DNA from: Closterium sp. Naga37s-1
Taxonomy: Eukaryota > Streptophyta > Zygnematophyceae > Desmidiales > Closteriaceae
Length of the DNA: 64,000 bases
Reading direction: 5' to 3'
Assembly: GCA_947471745.1 (NCBI GenBank)
Contig: CANJKZ010000171.1
Span: 160,215-224,214, forward strand
Part shown: piece after piece, positions 40,801 through 49,523 of the stretch
Numbering within the stretch: position 1 is the first letter of the stretch
Layout of the letters: each line of letters starts with the position of its first letter
Position numbers and translations under genes: made by a program
The notes under the pieces: model-generated
What the model was told of the DNA's origin: nothing
The model's database searches: none
What the model saw: only the letters and a program-made list of their open reading frames with translations

Positions 40801-41393
40801 GACTCAGCAACCCCAGGCTCAGCACCCCCAGGCTCCGCACCCCCAGACTCAGCAACCCTAGGCTCAGCACCCCCAGGCCCCGCATCCGCAGGCTCAGCAC
40901 CTCTTGCAGCACCAGACTCGACAGCTACCTCGACAGGCTCGACAGGGTCTACCTGGGACACACCTGAGGGGGCAGGACCCTGAGTGGGGAGGGGGTCTAC
41001 CGGAGGAGTACCGGGTGCTAGGAAGAGCGGCGGGGGGGGGGAGAGGGGCAGTGCGGTAGGGAAAGAGACGGTAGTAAGAGACTGACTCGTCAAACGTGAC
41101 GTCCTGAGAGGACAGAACACGGCGCGAGGTGGGGTGGTAAAACTGCCACCCAGGCGCGTCAGGGGGGAAGCCAAGGAAAACGCAGGGAACAGCACGAGAG
41201 GACAGCTTGTCCGCTGTAGTATCGCGGACAAAAGCTCGAGATCCCCAGACACGGTACACAGACGCATCACCAACCTTCCCCGTCCACCGCAGAGTAGGTG
41301 TGGTCTCCGGCAAGGAGACACGAGGCTGAAGGTTGATCTGATGCGCAGCGTACTGAACCGCGAACGGCCACAGAAAATGGGGAGCAGCCGCAT
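37827..41393 (-). CDS. copia E integrase end, linker, reverse transcriptase, RNase H
   Basis: A 1188-residue open frame, in register with pol from about residue 115 on. Linker: GGAEP/GVAESGGAE repeats (40750-40920), LSPQGLHEWYARRC (near 40670-40710), then a long Gly/Ala-Ala tract (40120-40660) of GAAG and GGTG blocks. RT: MWIFRVKWPPGSPPVFKARY, FSTAFLQGSLHEEIWLRRPP, LVYVDDLVFATSDTEG. RNase H: HADASWADHLATQRSSQGY, CEAEIYAGAM, YVDNKAMIAL, NTADVFTKALQPCDH. All RT and RNase H catalytic motifs are intact. The RT sequence is nearly the same as the second RT copy of copia A. Confidence 0.88.
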   Translation of the reverse strand: MRLLPIFCGRSRFSTLRIRSTFSLVSPCRRPHLLCGGRGRLVMRLCTVSGDLELLSAILQRTSCPLVLFPAFSLASPLTRLGGSFTTPPRAVFCPLRTSRLTSQSLTTVSFPTALPLSPPPPLFLAPGTPPVDPLPTQGPAPSGVSQVDPVEPVEVAVESGAARGAEPADAGPGGAEPRVAESGGAEPGGAEPGVAESGGAKHGGAEPGGAEPERAVSGGPSGVSSRREPLSPQGLHEWYARRCSRAAGAVATGAARGTAGAGAAGAAGSRGARVGGTGAAGGPAGAGATGGAAGATGGAAGAGAAGAAGGTAGAGAAGAAGTRGARAGGTGAARGPAGVGAAGGAGAASPGGARTGGTGAAGAGSATGVGAGGAGAVTAGGDAGAGAAGGAVGGAAAGGAAGVGAGDPGAEGTGAVSAVSGGAVRPRPYYVPLLQQVLGLPLSTGPPPPPLLSPLPVQSQSHLLPASPLPGPSPYSGPTRGLTERRAPESRPASPESRPESPVRAVRTGRVPRQRPPPVPGTHYMTLRPSTAPQRVPLPSPPASSLPDGPDPESDSLRAASPTVTRFLAIVVTDPSFESTAASALVAELVDFAAACRLNYAASLVAESESESVCPPSIGGECALGTDVFEDRHEEFECFAAALPHLVSMLIAPEGDPDAPDIPTPRSYAEAIEGSYSSQWQTAMDAEMASWKSTGTYVDEVPPPGANIVSGMWIFRVKWPPGSPPVFKARYVARGFSQRQGVDFFQTFSPTPKMTTLRVLLHVAAQRDYELHSLDFSTAFLQGSLHEEIWLRRPPGFTGSFPAGTQWSLRWPVYGLRQAPHEWHDTLRTTLAALGFAPSTADPSLFLRTDTTLPPFYVLVYVDDLVFATSDTEGLAHVKSELQKRHTCTDLGELTSYLGLRITRDRAQRTITLTQSHMVQQVLQRFSFTYSSPQSTPLPTGHSLSAPPSDESVEPSGPYPELVGYLMYLMTCTRPDLAYPLSILARYVAPGRHRKEHMDAAKRVLRYLCSTSGMGLVLGGRARVVLTGHADASWADHLATQRSSQGYTFSLGSGSVSWRSTRSSSVLSSSCEAEIYAGAMAAQELRWPTYLLTDLGELPLSPPVLYVDNKAMIALCQEHRLEHRTKHIALRYFLARELQQRGQLCLAYVATQANTADVFTKALQPCDHQRFCTVLGLVPTVPHLLTS

Positions 41394-41536
41394 GGATCAT
41401 GGACGTGCGAGCGACGTCCATGACCATGCCAATGCGGCGCTCAGCAATCCCATTTTGCTGTGGAGAGGCCGGAAGCGTGAACGTCTGGCGGATGCCCTCC
41501 GCACGACAGAAGGCCCTCAGGAGGTCGGAGGAAAAC

Positions 41537-43795
41537 TCACCACCTCTGTCCGAGTGCAGACGTAGAACAGGAGAGTCCGAGCCGAAAACTCTCTCTGAGC
41601 TGGAGACGAGCAGTGCGGATCCAGTCGATCAGCACCTCAGTGACCTCACCCTTGCGACGCAAGGGGAAGACTGTGGTGTAGCGCGAGTAGTCGTCAACGA
41701 CCAGCAGGAAGTAACGCTCGTGACCCTGTCCACGGATGCGGGCTGGGCCCCACACGTCCATGTGGAGAGTCTGCAGAGGAGCCTCTGTCGGAGGAAACTC
41801 AGAGGAGTGAGGAGCGGCGCGCTGCCGGCCTTCAACACAAGGAACACAGGTAGGGGCAGGCCCCGGAGGAAGGGGAGGGAGGGACTCTGGGAGACCTGAA
41901 ACAAGGACACGGGAGGCCATACCTCGAAGACGAGGCAGGGAGGGGTGACCAAGGCGGTGGTGCCAAAGAAGAGTCTCGTGTGACAGAGGACGACACGAGC
42001 AGGGGGCAGACGCCGGACTAGACCTGGACGCAGCAGCAAACACCTGGCCAGACGCGGCTACTTGACCAGACGCAGTGGCAGGAGGAAACACAGTAGTCAG
42101 TGTGTAGAGGCTCGACCCAGGCCGACGGGTGAACGTGGCCAGGTGGCGGCCCGTCCGAGAGCAAGTACAGTGGGTCACACGCTGACCTCCCAGGGTGAAC
42201 TGGTCAACCCACACGTCCTGGAGGTCAGCTCCACTCACCAACTTCGTAGAGAACGAGGGGAGGTGGAGTCCCGACAGTAAGCCCGACGGGGCCGCAGGAC
42301 ACGGTAGAACCGTGGAGGAGTGTGCAAGGACTGGGCCCCCAGAGGGGTCAGCCAGGGAGACTGCAACTGACCGACTGAGCGGCGTGAGTGTGGTGCTGTC
42401 GCGAAAGAAGGAGCGCGAAGCACCTGAGTCAAGTGTGAAGGTGTGTAGGGCCTCAGTAGGTGCAGTACCAGAGAGAGCAGACTCACCAGCACCTGAAGCA
42501 GCAGACTCACTAGCACCTGGAGCGGCATACTCACTAGCACCTGGAGCAGCAGACTCACTAGCACCTAGAGCAGCAGCCTCAATGCCCGGGTCGGGCGGAA
42601 CACACAGGTAACAGTCACCCTCAGCACTATCAGTCACCGCATACATGGCAGCAAGGATAGCATCGAAATCAAGATCAAAGATAGCAACATTCTGCTTCAG
42701 CAGATCACCCCAGCGGGGGAGCTCAGCGCCGTCAGGAAACTGTGCACGCCAGGCGTCAGTCAGGCGACCGAAGCAGCGCTGCGAAGTGTGCGGCCCACCG
42801 CATGTATCTCCACGACGCCCGCCTGTGCGAAGAACGTAAGTGCAGGGACCAACACCCCCAGCCCTCCCACGCCCAGCGTACCACTCATGAAGCTGCACGG
42901 GCGAAAGGGTCTCACGAGAACGTGGCTGCTGCTCGCGCTGGCTATCGCCAAAGCCTCCACGCTGTGCGGTACCTCCTCGGCCAGCACCACCACCGCCTCC
43001 ACCTCCACCGCCGCTGCCGCTGCCTCCACCACCTCCACTGCCGCCCCCACTCCCGCCACCACCCCCACCGCCACCACCACCCCCTCCGCCCCCTCCACCG
43101 CCTCCACCGCCGCCCCCTCCGTCCCCTCCACCACCCCTGCCCCCCTTTCCCTTGCTGTTGCGGCGCCTCCCACTAGGAGCAGACGCAGCCCCGACCTCCT
43201 CAGTGCCAACGAGGTCGACAGCAGCAGCAGAAGCATTAGAAGGGAGAAGGGGGACGGGGGAGCACCCCTCAAAGAAAGGGGCGCGGGGGTCGCCGCGAGA
43301 AGCACCTACAGCAACAATACTCTTCTCTGCTGCAGTAAGGCGCTCCTCAAGCAGATCGACGGTGAGCTCAGTGGGGCAAAGGGAGAGAAAGTGGTCCCTG
43401 ACTGAAGAGAGGGAGTCAGGGAGACGGGTGACTAGGTAGTAGAGAGTGATGTACATGGGGGGGGGGGTTCTTGGCACAGAACTCAGTGGGAAGCGCAGCG
43501 CGGTAGCGGGTGTCACTAGTGCGGAGGTGAGTAATGAGGTCAGCGACTGTGGCAAAGGCAGCAAGGTCAGGGAACAGGTACGGCAGCATGAGGCGGCTGA
43601 GAGCAGCAGTGGCAGGGGAGGAGTAGCGCGCGACAACAGCGTCATACAAAGACTTTGCAGTCTTGTACTGGCCAAAGTGCGCGCGCTCAGCAGACGGCAG
43701 GTGACTACGAACAGCAAGACGAGCAACAGCGTCACGAGTGGTCCACTGCGAGCAAACCGTACTGTCAGCAGTGGCAGCAGGTGCAGGAGAGACAC
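41537..43795 (-). pseudogene. copia E Gag C-terminus, protease, integrase N-terminus
   Basis: A 752-residue frame. In register from about CAKNPPPMYITLYYLVTRLP, it has the Gag helices, a poly-Gly tract (42960-43130), VQLHEWYAGRG, the atypical knuckle C-x13-C-x3-H-x4-C (42773-42844), the protease LDSGASRSFF, GAG-pre-integrase (ETLLWHHRLGHPSLPRL) and the first integrase Asp (HMDVWGP). A 1-nt insertion near 41598 shifts the frame just before LHSDRGGEF. Unlike copia A, Gag and protease are one continuous frame here, showing the ancestral organisation. Confidence 0.82.
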
Positions 43796-43928
43796 CGGAC
43801 GTGTGATCGAACAGGGAGACTCCGTCCTTGGAGTCGCACTGGAGAAACAGCTGTAGGTTGTCTACCCAAACCTCGAAGTCAACAGCACGACCCTCAGCAT
43901 CAAAGGTAAGAACAGTAGGACTAGCCAT
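43416..43928 (-). pseudogene. copia E Gag N-terminus
   Basis: Starts MASPTVLTFDAEGRAVDFEV and matches copia A Gag to TEFCAKNPPP, where a G11 (versus G10 in copia A) tract shifts the frame at 43457-43467. Start codon position and context agree with copia A. Confidence 0.85.
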
Positions 43929-43929
43929 A

Positions 43930-44640
43930 GCGGCAGTAGCAGCAGTAGCAGCAGAAGCAGCAGCAGAAGCAGCAGGGCAGTGCGGCTCAGTAGGGCGGCG
44001 CGGCTCGATAGGGCGGCGCGGCTAGACTGGGCGGCTTGGCTCGGCTGGGCGGCGCGGCTTGGCTGGGCGGCGCGGCTCGGCTGGGCGGCGCGGCTCGGCA
44101 GGGCGGCGCGGCTCGGCTGAGCGACGCGGCTCGGTTGGGCGGCGCGGGTGCTTACCAGGGGCGGGTGCAGGGCAGGGCCGCAGCTGGCGATTAGGTCAGG
44201 GGCCGCGACTGGGCGGCGGTAGAGCAGGGCCGCAACGGTGGCGGCGATTAGGTCAGGGGCCGCGACGGGCAGAAGGCAGGGCCGCGACGTAGGGCGGCAG
44301 GAGAGGGCCGCGACTGGTGGCAAAGTAGGGCCGCGACGGACGGCAAGCAGAGCCGCGACGGGCGGCAAGCAGGGCCGCGACGGGCAGAGGCGCGCGACGG
44401 GCAGAGGCGCGCGACGGGCAGGGCCGCGACGGGCAGAGGCACGCAACGGGCAGGGCCGCGATGGGCAGAGGCGCGCGACGGGCAGGGCCGCGACGGGCAG
44501 AGGCGCGCGACAGGCAGGGCCGCGACGGGCGGCAGGCAGGGTCGCGACTAGCGCGACAGCAGGGCAGAGGCGCGCGACAGCGCAGGAGAGGCAGGCGCGA
44601 CAGCGCGCTTCGGGTAGGCTAAACAATTTCAGTGGTGGGC
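43930..44640. repeat. GC-rich tandem leader of copia E
   Basis: GGGCGGCGCGGCTCGGCT units (43985-44150) followed by GGGCAGAGGCGCGCGAC and GGGCCGCGACGGGCGGCA units (44180-44600) between the primer site and Gag ATG. Confidence 0.8.
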
Positions 44641-45356
44641 CCAAAAAAAAACGTTCCCACGGAGGGAACCTGCTCAGAATACCATGTCAGAATAGGAACG
44701 AAGGAATGATTGACTAGCAAGCAGTTTGGGTACAAGTAGGAAACCTAGAAATGTTGTACCCTATATGAACTACCCCACTACAGCCTACACAGACTATAGC
44801 ATATAAGTTTGACAGGCTTCTGTTCAAGACTACACGGCGTCATTTATGGCACTCGCCGACCAAGTGGACGACATGGTGGAGCCGGAGCGGTTGGATAAAT
44901 ACATCAACGGCCTGAAATATGAGATACAGTATGAGGTGCGCCGATGCCGCCCGACTTCGTTCCTGGAAGCTGTACGGTTGGCCGAGTCTACAGATGCATT
45001 GATGCAGTGGGCGAGGGCATGTTTTTGGGAGGGAAACCGTTTTCGCAGCCAGACCCAACGGGCCACAATCAACGGAGTCCATGCACCTGACCGCCCCTTC
45101 CCGGGGTTGTGTTATAAGTGTGGGAAGCCAGGTCACTACATGAGAGACTGCCCCGAGAAAACGCCGGCAAAGAGGAACGACGGGAAGGAGCAGGGAAATG
45201 GGAAGAGTCAGTAATTAACGGGCCCTTTACCGACTGTGCTCCGTCGCCCGAACACCAACATCCCCACCAAGTCGTGGTTACGATCTATGCAATCGATCGC
45301 ACTCGGCCGAATAACGGGGATAACCATGTGGATCACCCTGTGCTGGTCGCTACATT

Positions 45357-46473
45357 GTGTTAGAAAATAACCTGAAAACGTTCGTTGATGGCGGGGCTAG
45401 CCATAGCCTCTTCAACTTGGCGACAGCAAAAAATGCAAGCTGCAACAGGTGTCTGCACGAAATCGACGGTTGCCTCGTGGATCGGACGCCTCTGGCGATT
45501 GGAAGAAACACGGACGGTGGGGATCGAATGCGGCAACGATTCCAGCTTCAGCATGAAGTTTCTCGTGACAACACTGGACGGCTGCGACGTGCTGCTGGGA
45601 CGTGATTGGCTGCGATTGGATGACGGGATCGTGCAGCATCAACAAGCACAAGGGGCTCGTAGAATTACCTACATGAACCCCGGACTACATCCAAGCCCCG
45701 TGCGTCAAAGCCATCACTATTGCCCGATATTTCAACCGAGGCGCGCAACTCTTGGATGTGTGTCTGCGCGAGTTGGCAACCGACACCGAGGGCAACGACA
45801 TCGAGAAGTTGTGCGCAACTGTATCGCCTGATTTAGCGGAGCTGATTCTACAGTACCCCGACATCTTCCCGACGACCTGCCACCTGGGCTGCCACCCGAG
45901 CGCCCTGAGGACCACAAAGTCCAGCTGGAGCCTGGCGCATATCCGACTGTTCGTACACAGTGGCGGTTGACCCAGCCGGGACTCGAGGAGCTGCGAACCC
46001 AAATTGATGGCCTATTGGAGAAAGGGTTTATCACACCCAGTACATCTCCCTTCGCAGTCTCGATCATGTTTACACCGAAGAAGGACGGTGGGCTTCGCAT
46101 GTGCATCGACTATCGTGCGCTCAACCAGGTTACTATAAAGTCTCGCTATCCCATCCCACGCACCGACGACCTACTCAATCAACTTTGCGGCGCTCGTTGC
46201 TTTTCGAAAATCGACTTGCGTGGCAGTTACCACCAAATTCGGGTCTTCGCCGACGACTGTCATAAGACCGCGTTCCGAACCCGCTACGGAAGTTACGAGT
46301 TCCAAGTGATGACGTTCGGCCTCACGAATGCGCCTTCGACTTTTCAACTGGCTATGAACAGAGTTTTCCGAGATCTCCTCGACAAGTGCGTTATCGTCTA
46401 TTTGGAAAATATTCTGTTTTTTAGCAGGACACGTGAGCAACATCTCCGAGACCTCGACGCAGTGTTCAAGTGA
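45357..46473 (+). pseudogene. gypsy protease and reverse transcriptase
   Basis: Protease motif FVDGGASHSLFN (Asp codon 45387-45389) in one frame, then LVTTLDGCDVLLGRDWLR in another. RT begins LRTQIDGLLEKGFITPSTSP and contains FTPKKDGGLRMCIDYRALNQ, FSKIDLRGSYHQIRV and FGLTNAPSTFQLAMNRVF. The catalytic box reads YLEN (46399-46410) instead of YLDD/YVDD, so both conserved Asp residues are replaced. The frame ends at TGA 46471-46473. Confidence 0.85.
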
Positions 46474-47390
46474 CTACACGACAACCGCCTCATCACCAAC
46501 GGCTCTAAGTGCGAGTTCTTTAAGCAGGAGTTAGAGTTTCTGGGGCACGTAATCTCCCGCGACGGCATTAAAATCGACCCGGCGAAAATCAATACCATAC
46601 AGGAGTGGAAGTCCCAGACTAACGTCACGGAACTTCAGAGTTTTCTGGGGTTCGTGAACTACGTCAGGCATTTTGTCATGAATATGGCGGGGATAACCGG
46701 CCCGCTAACCGACCTGCTGCACAAGGACCCAAATTTGGTGTGGGGAGAGGAGGCTGAGGCGGCTTTTCAGGAGCTGAAGAATTGTCTCGTTTCCCCTCCG
46801 GTTTTGCGCATCGCCGACCCATCGAAGCCGTTCGATGTCATCACCGACGCCTCAGATTTTGCCATCGGTGCTGTACTCCTCCATGATTTTGGGAACGGGC
46901 TGCAGCCGATCGCCTCTGAATCACGCAAGCTGCAGGCAGCCGAGCGCAACTACCCGATACACGACAAGGAGATGCTCGCCATTATTCACGCGTTCAAACG
47001 GTGGCGCTGCTACATGACGGACGCCGACGTCAGTGTTCGAACGGACCACAAGTCCCTACAGTACCTGCGAGCTCAGCCCAACCTCAACCTGCGACAAATT
47101 CGGTGGATCAAACACATGGAGTCGCCTACAACATCATGTACAAGAAAGGGGCGAATAACATCGCCGACGCCCTTACCTGCCCGACAGTTCAATTCGCTGC
47201 AGTACCCATCACCCATTCGGACCCGCTACTTATAGGACTACTCGCCCACGGCTACATCAGGGACCCGTTCTTCACGACTGGGAATGACCAGCAGGCGACG
47301 ACGCAAAAAGGGAATTATTACCTAGAAGCCGGAACTGACCGGATTTGGGTTTCCGCTTACCGAGTGCTGCGTGAACTCCTTATCTAGGAG
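46474..47390 (+). pseudogene. gypsy RT thumb and RNase H
   Basis: Continues in the same frame after the TGA: KCEFFKQELEFLGHVISRDG, NVTELQSFLGFVNYVRHF, then RNase H (FDVITDASDFAIGAVLLH, ERNYPIHDKEMLAIIHAFKR, VRTDHKSLQYLRAQ). A frameshift near 47120 moves the end (YNIMYKKGANNIADALTCPT) to another frame. Confidence 0.8.
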
Positions 47391-48638
47391 GTCCACGATT
47401 CTAATCTCTCCGGACATTTCGTGGTTGACAAAACCCAGAAACTGTTGCATCGTCAATATTATTGGCCTGCTTCTTTTAACGACGTGCATCATTATGTGTC
47501 CTCATGCAGAGTGTGCCAGGCCATGAAATCGACACGACAGCGGCCAGCTGGATTGCTGCAACCCCTGGAGCCACCCGAACGACCGTGGCAACAAGTGACG
47601 ATGGACTTCGTCACGGTGCTGCCAGCTGGCCCGTCCGGCAACGACGCGGTGCTCGTCGTCGTCGATCGCCTTACGAAAATGGCGCACTTCGCACCGTGTC
47701 GTATAACAATCACAGCCGAAGAGACGGCGCACCTCTTCATCTCAATCGTTGTGCGACTACATGACATCCCTTCAGCGATCGTCAGCAACAGGGACCCGAA
47801 GTTCACTTCGAAATTTTGGAAAGAGACATGGGCGCAGTACGGCACAAAACTGCAGTTCTCGTCGGCCTACCACCCGCAAACCGACGGCCAAACCGAGCGG
47901 ACCAATCAGACGATGGAGCAGCTCATCCGCAAGAACTGCCCCGACCTTGCTCGCTGGGAAACTTCGCTCGCCATGCTGGAGTTCGCGTTCAACAACACCC
48001 CATCTAGCACGACTAATCACTCCCCGTTTTTTTTTTTTTTTTTTCACGGGATGGACGCGGTGGTACCAACCACGACTACACTCGACAACACGGTCCCGGG
48101 GTCACAAACATTTGTTACGGAACTCCAGGGAATCCGTGAAAAGGCAGCTGGCGCAATTCGGAAGGCGAACACGACAGCCCCAAAATACACGGACCTCCTG
48201 CGACGGGAAATCACCATGACGTCTGGACAACTAGTGCTACTTGACACGAAAAACATTCGCCTACCCGGCTCGTCGAAACTACGACCACGATTTTGTGGGC
48301 CATTTCGTATCATCCAGATGGTGACACTTGTCACTGCGAAGCTACTGCTACCTGGCGTCTGGCGTGTACACGACGCCTTCCGTGTCAGCCTCCTTCGCAA
48401 GTTCGTGCTTGCCACGACGGACATTGCTCGACAGAATGCCGCCCCGACAGTTCGTCCTGTCCCGTCGAAAAAATTGGCGCATCGTGTTCGGCTTGATGCA
48501 TCTGGTCGCCACGTGGACTTTCTAGTCCGTTGGACCGACCACACTAGTGAAGACGACATTTGGGTGCCATCCGCCTCACTGGAAGCATCCTTGCTTCTTG
48601 GTGATTGTCTTAAAGGGGGGGGGGGGGGGGGGGGGGTA
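47390..48638 (+). pseudogene. gypsy integrase with chromodomain-like C-terminus
   Basis: Frame 47421-48674. Zinc-binding N-terminus (LLHRQYYWPASFNDVHHYVS, CRVCQAMK), first Asp in VTMDFVTVLPAG. The second catalytic position is SNRDPKFTSKFWK, with Asn (codon 47787-47789) where the family has Asp; the Glu is present in DGQTERTNQTME. An 18-T run (48027-48044) gives six Phe in NHSPF..HGMD. The C-terminus VDFLVRWTDHTSEDDIWVPS resembles a chromodomain. The run of G at 48615-48636 before the LTR is the likely polypurine tract. Confidence 0.85.
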
Positions 48639-48639
48639 G

Positions 48640-48920
48640 TGTACGGAAATTTCCATTTTCCTTACCGGGGTTGACTGCTACGCGTACAACCCCGACATTT
48701 CGGACTTCGCACGTTCGGCCGGCATTTACGACTCCGAGGCTGCTCTGCGTTGCCTTCGGTTTTCCGATCGCCAAACCTGCACCCAACCTCGCAACCCCGA
48801 GGTTCCCTCCCAGCTAGGCTAGTCACTATATTAGCACGTGCCTTCATTGTGTGATCAGTTCATTGAGTCATAGCCTCGTTATTCGTTATTCTACACAACT
48901 CTGTTTTATAACTCATAAGA
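48640..48920 (+). repeat. 3' LTR of gypsy element
   Basis: 281 bp, TGTACGGAAAT to CTCATAAGA; the terminal ACA of the 5' LTR is AGA here. Followed by target duplication GTGGG. Confidence 0.88.
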
Positions 48921-48925
48921 GTGGG

Positions 48926-49523
48926 CATCTCACTTTCAATCAAAGAACCTTCTGTAAGTTCCACCTGACCATGTCCCAAACCCACCGTGTCAGAGAGCAC
49001 CCTGCATATCCCGCCCAAACTCTGCTCTGCTCCTTCCCTCCACAGCGCGCCGTGCATCAAACTGGAAAACCTTTTGCCCTGGTTTGTTGGTCATCAAGGG
49101 TGGTTTGGTGCTTTCGTGCGGGCAGCCCCACATTGTCCCCTAACTTGCGCTTCTCTTGCCTCTGGTTGGCTGGTTCGAGGAGGGGCAGCGAGCATAGAGA
49201 GCTTGTTGGTGTGGCACAAGCAAAAACACACCAACACCAATCGTCTCCCGTCTCCCAATCCAACAACCATTTCATTTTTCCAGTGCCTTGCTCCCGCTGG
49301 TCCCAATCTACACTCTCCCTCCCCCCTTGCCATCCCTCATCCCTGATTCCCGCAAATAGTGCAAACATTTGAGTGACATCAAGCATTTCATAGAAATTAC
49401 TTGTGGCTAGTAGGCTAGGAAAGGTGGTAGAAGCCTAGCCTTAGATTGGCCTACCAGCTGCGAGCTACTTACCATTTGTCGCCTGCGTGGCAGTGAGATA
49501 CGTGTGCCCTGCCAACAGCGGCC
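48926..49523 (+). promoter_or_regulatory. presumed villin promoter and 5' UTR
   Basis: About 600 bp between the gypsy 3' duplication and the villin ATG, with no recognised gene; open frames on both strands look accidental. A TATA box was not evident. The ATG has G at -3 (GGCCATG). The gypsy insertion pushed upstream sequence 12.5 kb away, so distal control elements may be displaced. Confidence 0.45.

Larger units (their letters stand above)
37468..44814 (-). mobile_element. copia E, complete element nested in gypsy Gag
   Basis: A 7347-bp minus-strand copia with duplications GGCTT (37463-37467, 44815-44819). The 130-bp LTRs (37468-37597, 44685-44814) differ at one base. Primer site TGGTATTCTGAGCAGG (minus strand, 44669-44684), GC-rich leader (43930-44640), Gag, protease, integrase, linker, RT, RNase H, hairpin module (GGTCACAAGACC near 37631, GGCCACAGGGCC near 37710) and polypurine tract follow. 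Three 1-nt frameshifts break the polyprotein, two of them in G homopolymers (43457-43467 and 41032-41041), where sequencing error is possible. Confidence 0.93.
36829..45213 (+). pseudogene. gypsy Gag, interrupted by copia E
   Basis: Starts at ATG 36829 (MDHEAVNGLTTHVAEMQEG, coiled-coil-like Glu/Lys-rich helix) to a TAA near 37075. It continues in another frame with FNPTDKNTTVEGWLFGVEVF, LLRGPALEWWHQTLDTG and ASEQARMKLRAWLQLA. Copia E plus its GGCTT duplication follows (37463-44819). Reading resumes exactly in frame with SVQDYTASFMALADQVDDM, ERLDKYINGLKYEIQYEVRR and a canonical zinc knuckle CYKCGKPGHYMRDC (45110-45151), ending at TAA 45212-45214. This is the retrotransposon Gag/zf-CCHC architecture of gypsy elements. 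Confidence 0.8.
36389..48920 (+). mobile_element. Ty3/gypsy (chromovirus-like) element, split by copia E
   Basis: Flanked by 5-bp duplications GTGGG (36384-36388, 48921-48925). 5' LTR 36389-36628 (240 bp), 3' LTR 48640-48920 (281 bp); the size difference is one 41-bp indel, and about a dozen substitutions also separate them. Primer site TGGTATCATAGC at 36631-36642. Without copia E it is about 5.2 kb. Order Gag, protease, RT, RNase H, integrase, chromodomain-like end identifies Ty3/gypsy. Multiple stops and altered catalytic residues show it is dead. Confidence 0.9.

Noticed and set aside
48615..48636. Poly-G run as a quadruplex regulatory element
   Set aside because: It directly precedes the gypsy 3' LTR, where a polypurine tract is expected.
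49057..49386. Small genes upstream of villin on either strand
   Set aside because: Frames lack recognisable domains or codon-bias support; region better read as promoter/5' UTR.
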